From JARKQH01 sp964631605 (GTDB lineage Bacteria; Verrucomicrobiota; Verrucomicrobiia; Limisphaerales; UBA8199): a DNA stretch of 6,495 bases. Both the position numbers and the translations under genes were made by a program. The DNA lies in the NCBI GenBank assembly GCA_964631605.1, contig CAZVYG010000142.1, forward strand, positions 1 through 6,495, in the 5' to 3' direction. A model generated the notes under the pieces. The model searched no databases. It had not been told where the DNA came from and saw only the letters and a list, made by a program, of their open reading frames with translations. Below, piece after piece: positions 1 to 3,663 of this stretch (positions within the stretch are counted from its first letter, which is position 1; each line of letters starts with the position of its first letter).

Positions 1-2
1 GG

Positions 3-90
3 AGCAGGTCTCTGACCTGCTGGTCCCGGGAGTCTCCGACTCCCACCCGGGGCCGGAGGCCCCAATGACCGGCAGACCGGGAGGTCTGCC
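3..90. repeat. Tandem array of four perfect short-loop hairpins
   Basis: Four perfect inverted repeats follow one another with only 4-7 bases between them. Hairpin 1 is 3-10 with 14-21 (8 bp, loop TCT). Hairpin 2 is 28-34 with 38-44 (7 bp, loop TCC). Hairpin 3 is 49-54 with 58-63 (6 bp, loop GGA). Hairpin 4 is 71-78 with 83-90 (8 bp, loop GGGA). The arms differ in sequence but each is exactly self-complementary. The loops form one family, because GGA and GGGA are the reverse complements of TCC and TCCC; hairpins 3 and 4 are therefore like hairpins 1 and 2 in the opposite orientation. None is followed by a T-tract, so an ordinary intrinsic terminator is unlikely. The array starts at the window edge and may continue further left. 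Its function is unknown. Confidence 0.85.
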
Positions 91-115
91 CCACGCTCGT
101 AAGCGTCACGCGTGG
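91..115. repeat. Fifth hairpin adjoining the array, with two alternative pairings
   Basis: Directly after hairpin 4, CCACGC (91-96) can pair with GCGTGG (110-115). Alternatively ACGCT (93-97) can pair with AGCGT (102-106) around a CGTA loop. The two pairings overlap and exclude each other. The loop differs from the TCC/GGA type of the four preceding hairpins, so this may be a diverged member or an unrelated structure. Confidence 0.5.
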
Positions 116-138
116 CGCCCCCATCAATTCGGGTCATA

Positions 139-191
139 GGAGTCGTAGCATCTCCCAATATGGAAACCACGGCGAGCCTGGTTACGACTCC
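139..191. promoter_or_regulatory. Long-armed inverted repeat, possible structured leader
   Basis: GGAGTCGTAGC (139-149) pairs with GTTACGACTCC (181-191) over 11 positions: ten Watson-Crick pairs and one G-T wobble at 148/182. The enclosed loop is 31 bases. Within the loop a second hairpin is possible: AACCA (165-169) with TGGTT (179-183) plus GG/CC (171-172 with 177-178) around a CGAG loop, with one bulged C at 170. The inner hairpin competes only for the last three pairs of the outer stem, so an 8-bp outer helix and the inner hairpin could form together. The arms share the GGAGTC/GACTCC core with hairpin 2 of the upstream array. If transcription starts to its left this would be a folded 5' leader 190 bases ahead of the sigma gene; if not, it could be a protein-binding site. 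Confidence 0.5.
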
Positions 192-380
192 CGCGCCGGA
201 GCCTACGTGGCAACTGCCGCCACCCCCTTCCTCCTGTACCCCGCGGCGGAGCATTTCGTTCGCATTTTCGTCTAAGTAAAAGAGCCGGCCGGTGTCGTAA
301 CCATTAGAGACGATGTCTGAATGTGACCAGAACGACGGGTTGGCCAGGTAAACATTGCGGAATTTACAGGGTTTCCGAGC

Positions 381-938
381 ATGGCTGTCATGCCACCAGA
401 TCAAACCCGGGCCGGGCCGCCCGGTCGGGAAACGATCGAAGAGCTGTTTGCGGCTCTGGAATCGCCGCTTCTGGGTTACGCCCTGCGGCTGGCGGGGGAG
501 CGGGCGGTCGCCGAGGACATCGTGCAGGAAGCTTTCATGAAATTGCACGCCCAGTTTGACGAGGTGCGGGAGCCGCGACGGTGGCTTTACCGGACTGCGC
601 ATAATCTGGCGCTGAATCATCTGCGGGCGGCAAACAAAATTGTGCCGCTGGCGTCGCCGTCCGACACCCAGGGGCAGGATGGAACCGAGGCCCCTGATCC
701 CCAGCCGCTGCCGGATGAACAAATCGCGCGGTGGGAAGGCATCGGGCTGGTCCGGCTCAGCCTCCAGACGCTCGACCCACGCAGTCGCGAACTCCTCCGC
801 CTGAAGTTTCACGAGGGATTGTCCTACAAGGAGATCAGCTCGTGCACCGGGCTGACGGTGGGGCACGTCGGCTACCTGCTGCACCACGCAATCAAGGCCG
901 TCGCGGATGAACTGGCCAGAAACGGAGTAGTACCATGA
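381..938 (+). CDS. RNA polymerase ECF-type sigma-70 factor
   Basis: The 185-residue protein has the size and layout of an extracytoplasmic-function sigma factor, which directs RNA polymerase to a small set of promoters. Region 2 spans about residues 20-86, with the conserved AEDIVQEAFMKL helix (44-55) and the -10 recognition segment WLYRTAHNLALNHLR (68-82). A polar, Pro-rich linker (about 88-115) follows. Region 4 spans about 125-178, with LDPRSRELLRLKF and the helix-turn-helix LSYKEISSCTGLTVGHVGYL, the -35 binding part. The start is ATG 381, with AGGG at 368-371 as a plausible ribosome binding site; ATG 390 is an alternative that loses three residues. The TGA stop overlaps the ATG of the next gene by four bases, so the two are probably translated together, as expected for a sigma factor and its anti-sigma partner. 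The region 4 wording resembles verrucomicrobial ECF factors; this is from memory and the exact ECF group is not assigned. Confidence 0.93.
   Translation: MAVMPPDQTRAGPPGRETIEELFAALESPLLGYALRLAGERAVAEDIVQEAFMKLHAQFDEVREPRRWLYRTAHNLALNHLRAANKIVPLASPSDTQGQDGTEAPDPQPLPDEQIARWEGIGLVRLSLQTLDPRSRELLRLKFHEGLSYKEISSCTGLTVGHVGYLLHHAIKAVADELARNGVVP
924..927 (+). promoter_or_regulatory. Shine-Dalgarno site for the VWA gene inside the sigma gene
   Basis: GGAG lies 7 bases before ATG 935, inside the last codons of the sigma gene. Together with the ATGA stop/start overlap it supports the chosen start and indicates coupled translation of the two proteins. Confidence 0.75.
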
Positions 939-3634
939 ACCCGGATTTTCCCCACGACCCGCGCTCGGCCCTCGAGGCCCGCCTGACCGCGCTGTTGCTG
1001 GGCGAACTGCCGCCCGAGCAGGCGGCGGCGTTGGAGGATTTGATCGCCCGCAATGCGGAGTTGAGCCGGCTGCGCCAACGCCTCGAACACGCCATCACAC
1101 TGCTTCGGGAAGTGGAGGCCGCGCCGGCCGCGCCGGCCGAGACGCCCGCCGCCGCCCCCCGGCTGAGCGAGGCGCGCCGTCAGCATCTGCTTCAGCATTT
1201 CAAAACCGTTGCCCTCACCCCGAAAGAAGCCCCGCGTCCGGCGCGCCGGAGAATGTCCTGGCTGATCCCGGCGGCGGCAGCAGCGGCACTGCTCATGGTG
1301 GTTGCGGGGCTCCTCCTCCCCTCGTTGTCCAGGGCCAAATACCAGTCTTTGGCATCCCGCCCGACCTGGGTTTACCGGGGGGGAGAATATTCGGAACTTG
1401 GGGCTCCCCCGGTCGCGTTGGGGGTTGAGCCGGCCGCGGCGGCGGGAGATGAATCGCGGGGGGCTGCCGGGCAACGGGTGCCGGGTCTTGGTGTGCCTTC
1501 TGGAGGAGCTCCGGCCGCGCTCGGGCGGCAGCGGTTCGTTTTGCCGCCAGGCGATGCAACGGAGAAGGACATGTTTGAAGCGTCGGCTACCGTGACAGCA
1601 ACCCCGGCCCAACAACCGATCAGCACCTCCTATAAAGTGAATCTGCACGCCTACAGCGGCGGGGGTGGCATGGGGGGTGGAGGCGGTTACGGCATCTGGT
1701 CCACGAATGGCCCGGAAGGGAAGGAGCCTGCGTCACGCGGTGGCAGAAAGCTCGACCGCGAGCCCTCCGCAAAGGCGGAGAGGTTTTATGCTTACGACCC
1801 CGCGGGTGCTGCCACGACGACAGTGGTGGAAGGGGCGCCACCCGAAAACGAGAGTCTCCAACTCAATTTCGCCGGAGCGGCCGAAGCCAACCGGAACTGG
1901 CACCTGGGTTTTGTGGACAAGAAACCGGCGCCTGCTTCACCCAGTACTGCCAGTGGAGTGGTTGCCGGCCAGGTTGCGGACCGGCTTTCAAATGCGCCGG
2001 TTGCGACGGCGGCGCCCACGCTTCGCAGCGAGCTGTCAAAAGGAGCGCTTGTAGCTGACGCGGGGGGGGTCACAGCTCCTGCGATGCCCATGGGGACGCC
2101 CGCCATCGCCGCGGGCGAGCATTACGCCCGCGGTTACGCGGCGGGAGACAGGCTCAAGCAGGAGGCAGAGGTCCTGGCAAGGAGACTCGAGGAACGGAAG
2201 CTCGGGCTCGTCGAGCAATCCCTCGAGCGAGTACCGGCGAAGCCCGCCACCGCCGCCGCCGACGTGACCCCTGCCAGGCCTGCCGCGCCGCCGCCCGTGC
2301 CGCAGCCTGAGGTGCAGACCCGCGACAACGCCTTCTCGACGTTCTCGCTGAACGTCAGTGATGTTTCTTTCAAGCTGGCCGCCGCCAGCCTTGAGAAGGG
2401 GCAAATGCCCGATCCGGCAACCATCCGCAGCGAGGAATTCCTCAATGCGTTCGATTATCGCGACCCCGAACCGCCGCCGGGCATTCCGATTTCGTTCGCC
2501 TGGGAACGGGCCCGGTACCCGTTCGCGCACAACCGCGACTTGCTGCGGTTTTCGGTAAAGACCGCGGCGCAAGGGCGGCAGGCGGGCCGTCCGTTGAACC
2601 TGGTGCTGCTGCTCGACAACTCGGGCTCGATGGAGCGCGCGGACCGGGTGCAAATCATTCGCGAGGCATTGCGCGTGTTGGCGACCCAGCTTCAGCCGGA
2701 GGACAGGCTCAGCGTCATCACCTTCGCGCGCACGGCGCGGCTGTGGGTGGATGGCGTGCCGGGAGACCAGGCCGGGCCGGTGGCCGAGCAGGCCAGCCGC
2801 CTGACACCGCAGGGGGGAACGAATCTCGAGGACGCCATGAGGCTGGGCTACGAGACCGCGCGGCGTCATTACCTGGCCCGGGGCATCAACCGGGTGGTGC
2901 TGCTCACCGACGGCGCGGCCAACCTGGGCACGGTCGAACCCGACGCGTTGAAGCAGCAGGTCGAGACGCACCGCAAACAGGGCATCGCCCTGGATTGCTT
3001 CGGCATCGGCTGGGAGGGGTATAACGATGAGTTGCTGGAGACGCTTGCCCGCCATGGCGACGGCCGTTACGGCTTCCTCAACACGCCGGAGGAAGCGGCC
3101 TCGGGTTTCGCCACCCAGCTTGCCGGCGCGTTGCGCGTCGCCGCCTCGGATGTCAAGGTCCAGGTCGAGTTCAATCCCGACCGGGTGCGGGCCTATCGGC
3201 AGATCGGCTACGCGAAACATCAGCTCGCCAAGGAACAGTTCCGCGACAACACGGTGGATGCCGCCGAGATTGGCGCCGCCGAATCCGGCAATGCGTTGTA
3301 TGTCATTGAAACCCTGCCCGGCGGCCGCGGGCCGGTCGCCATTGTGCGCGTGCGCTACAAAGTGCCGGGCACGGCGGATTACCGCGAGATGGAATGGACC
3401 GTGCCCTACGCTGGGAGCGCGGTGTCGCTCGGCCAGGCCAGCCCGGCCCTGCGGCTGGCGGGCGCGGCCGGCGCGTTCGCCGAGTGGCTGGCCTCGAGCC
3501 CGTTCGCCGCGGAAGTGACGCCCGACCCGTTGCTGGAATTGCTGCGGGGTGTGCCGGAAGTCTGTGGCGCGGACGCACGGCCCAAACAACTCGAGTGGAT
3601 GATCCGCCAGGCCAAAAGCATTGCGGGACAGTAA
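935..3634 (+). CDS. Membrane-anchored anti-sigma-like protein fused to a YfbK-type VWA module
   Basis: The 899-residue protein has four parts. Residues 1-62 are a helical, Leu/Ala/Glu-rich segment (LGELPPEQAAALEDLIARN at 22-40) like the cytoplasmic N-terminus of anti-sigma factors, but without the zinc-binding His/Cys set. Residues 107-130 form one transmembrane helix preceded by RPARRR, implying cytoplasmic N-terminus and exported C-terminus. Residues 131-460 are a low-complexity linker with a Gly run (SGGGGMGGGGGYG, 241-253), a charged helical stretch (404-433) and a Pro/Ala-rich end. Residues 464-899 match Escherichia coli YfbK in order: the vWF_A N-terminal domain (about 464-545), the VWA domain (about 553-735) and the DUF3520-type C-terminus (about 738-895, with VEFNPDRVRAYRQIGYAK at 744-761). 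The metal-ion-dependent adhesion site looks complete: D561, S563, S565, T629 and D659, so divalent-metal-dependent ligand binding is expected. The gene overlaps the sigma gene. I infer regulation of that sigma factor from the outside; the anti-sigma role rests on position and a weak N-terminal resemblance. Confidence 0.9.
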   Translation: MNPDFPHDPRSALEARLTALLLGELPPEQAAALEDLIARNAELSRLRQRLEHAITLLREVEAAPAAPAETPAAAPRLSEARRQHLLQHFKTVALTPKEAPRPARRRMSWLIPAAAAAALLMVVAGLLLPSLSRAKYQSLASRPTWVYRGGEYSELGAPPVALGVEPAAAAGDESRGAAGQRVPGLGVPSGGAPAALGRQRFVLPPGDATEKDMFEASATVTATPAQQPISTSYKVNLHAYSGGGGMGGGGGYGIWSTNGPEGKEPASRGGRKLDREPSAKAERFYAYDPAGAATTTVVEGAPPENESLQLNFAGAAEANRNWHLGFVDKKPAPASPSTASGVVAGQVADRLSNAPVATAAPTLRSELSKGALVADAGGVTAPAMPMGTPAIAAGEHYARGYAAGDRLKQEAEVLARRLEERKLGLVEQSLERVPAKPATAAADVTPARPAAPPPVPQPEVQTRDNAFSTFSLNVSDVSFKLAAASLEKGQMPDPATIRSEEFLNAFDYRDPEPPPGIPISFAWERARYPFAHNRDLLRFSVKTAAQGRQAGRPLNLVLLLDNSGSMERADRVQIIREALRVLATQLQPEDRLSVITFARTARLWVDGVPGDQAGPVAEQASRLTPQGGTNLEDAMRLGYETARRHYLARGINRVVLLTDGAANLGTVEPDALKQQVETHRKQGIALDCFGIGWEGYNDELLETLARHGDGRYGFLNTPEEAASGFATQLAGALRVAASDVKVQVEFNPDRVRAYRQIGYAKHQLAKEQFRDNTVDAAEIGAAESGNALYVIETLPGGRGPVAIVRVRYKVPGTADYREMEWTVPYAGSAVSLGQASPALRLAGAAGAFAEWLASSPFAAEVTPDPLLELLRGVPEVCGADARPKQLEWMIRQAKSIAGQ
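1377..1383 (+). repeat. Seven-G homopolymer in the VWA gene linker
   Basis: Seven consecutive G bases lie in the codons for the YRGGE segment just after the transmembrane helix. A one-base slip here would disconnect the exported VWA part from the membrane segment. Confidence 0.6.
2062..2069 (+). repeat. Eight-G homopolymer in the VWA gene linker
   Basis: Eight consecutive G bases encode part of the DAGGVT segment (residues 375-380), ahead of the VWA module. It is the longest homopolymer seen in the window. It could be a slippage site in replication or transcription, or simply a result of high GC and Gly-rich coding. Confidence 0.65.
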
Positions 3635-3663
3635 ATCAATGAAGAGAACGTGAATGGAATGAT

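Larger units (their letters stand above)
1..380. other. Upstream intergenic region with structured DNA, no convincing gene
   Basis: This stretch precedes the sigma factor gene. The first 115 bases are almost entirely short hairpins and 139-191 is a long-armed inverted repeat; both are listed separately. The rest (192-380) is less GC-rich than the genes, with an AT-richer patch at about 255-283. The promoter of the operon should lie in this region, but I could not pick out a convincing -35/-10 pair or an ECF-type promoter. Open frames exist on both strands: a minus-strand frame without stops across the whole stretch, and a 39-codon plus-strand frame at 160-279. Neither has a good start and ribosome binding site, so I do not call them genes. 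Confidence 0.6.

Noticed and set aside
3..63. Intrinsic terminator of an upstream gene
   Set aside because: The hairpins are strong but none is followed by a run of T, and four or five in series is not the usual terminator layout. A Rho-type or other role cannot be excluded.
160..279. 39-codon plus-strand frame (ATG 160, TAA 277) in the spacer, Pro/Ser/Thr-rich
   Set aside because: No ribosome binding site before the ATG, it overlaps the inverted repeat, and nothing in its sequence is recognisable. Kept only as an unlikely small ORF.
255..380. Sigma-70 or ECF promoter in the AT-richer spacer
   Set aside because: I tried TTG-type and GGAAC-type -35 elements with suitable spacing and found no pair good enough to place.
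872..1648. 258-codon minus-strand open frame across the sigma/VWA junction
   Set aside because: It is antisense to two well-supported genes, has skewed Arg/Gly composition and shows no domain.
2036..3589. 517-codon minus-strand open frame opposite the VWA gene
   Set aside because: The plus strand here carries the clear YfbK-type VWA domains with an intact metal site. The opposite frame is Arg/Gly/Pro-rich with no recognisable domain, a usual shadow in GC-rich coding DNA.
3639..3653. Five-codon mini-frame (ATG AAG AGA ACG TGA) between the VWA and envelope genes
   Set aside because: It is too short to judge and lies in a 29-base gap; chance is sufficient.
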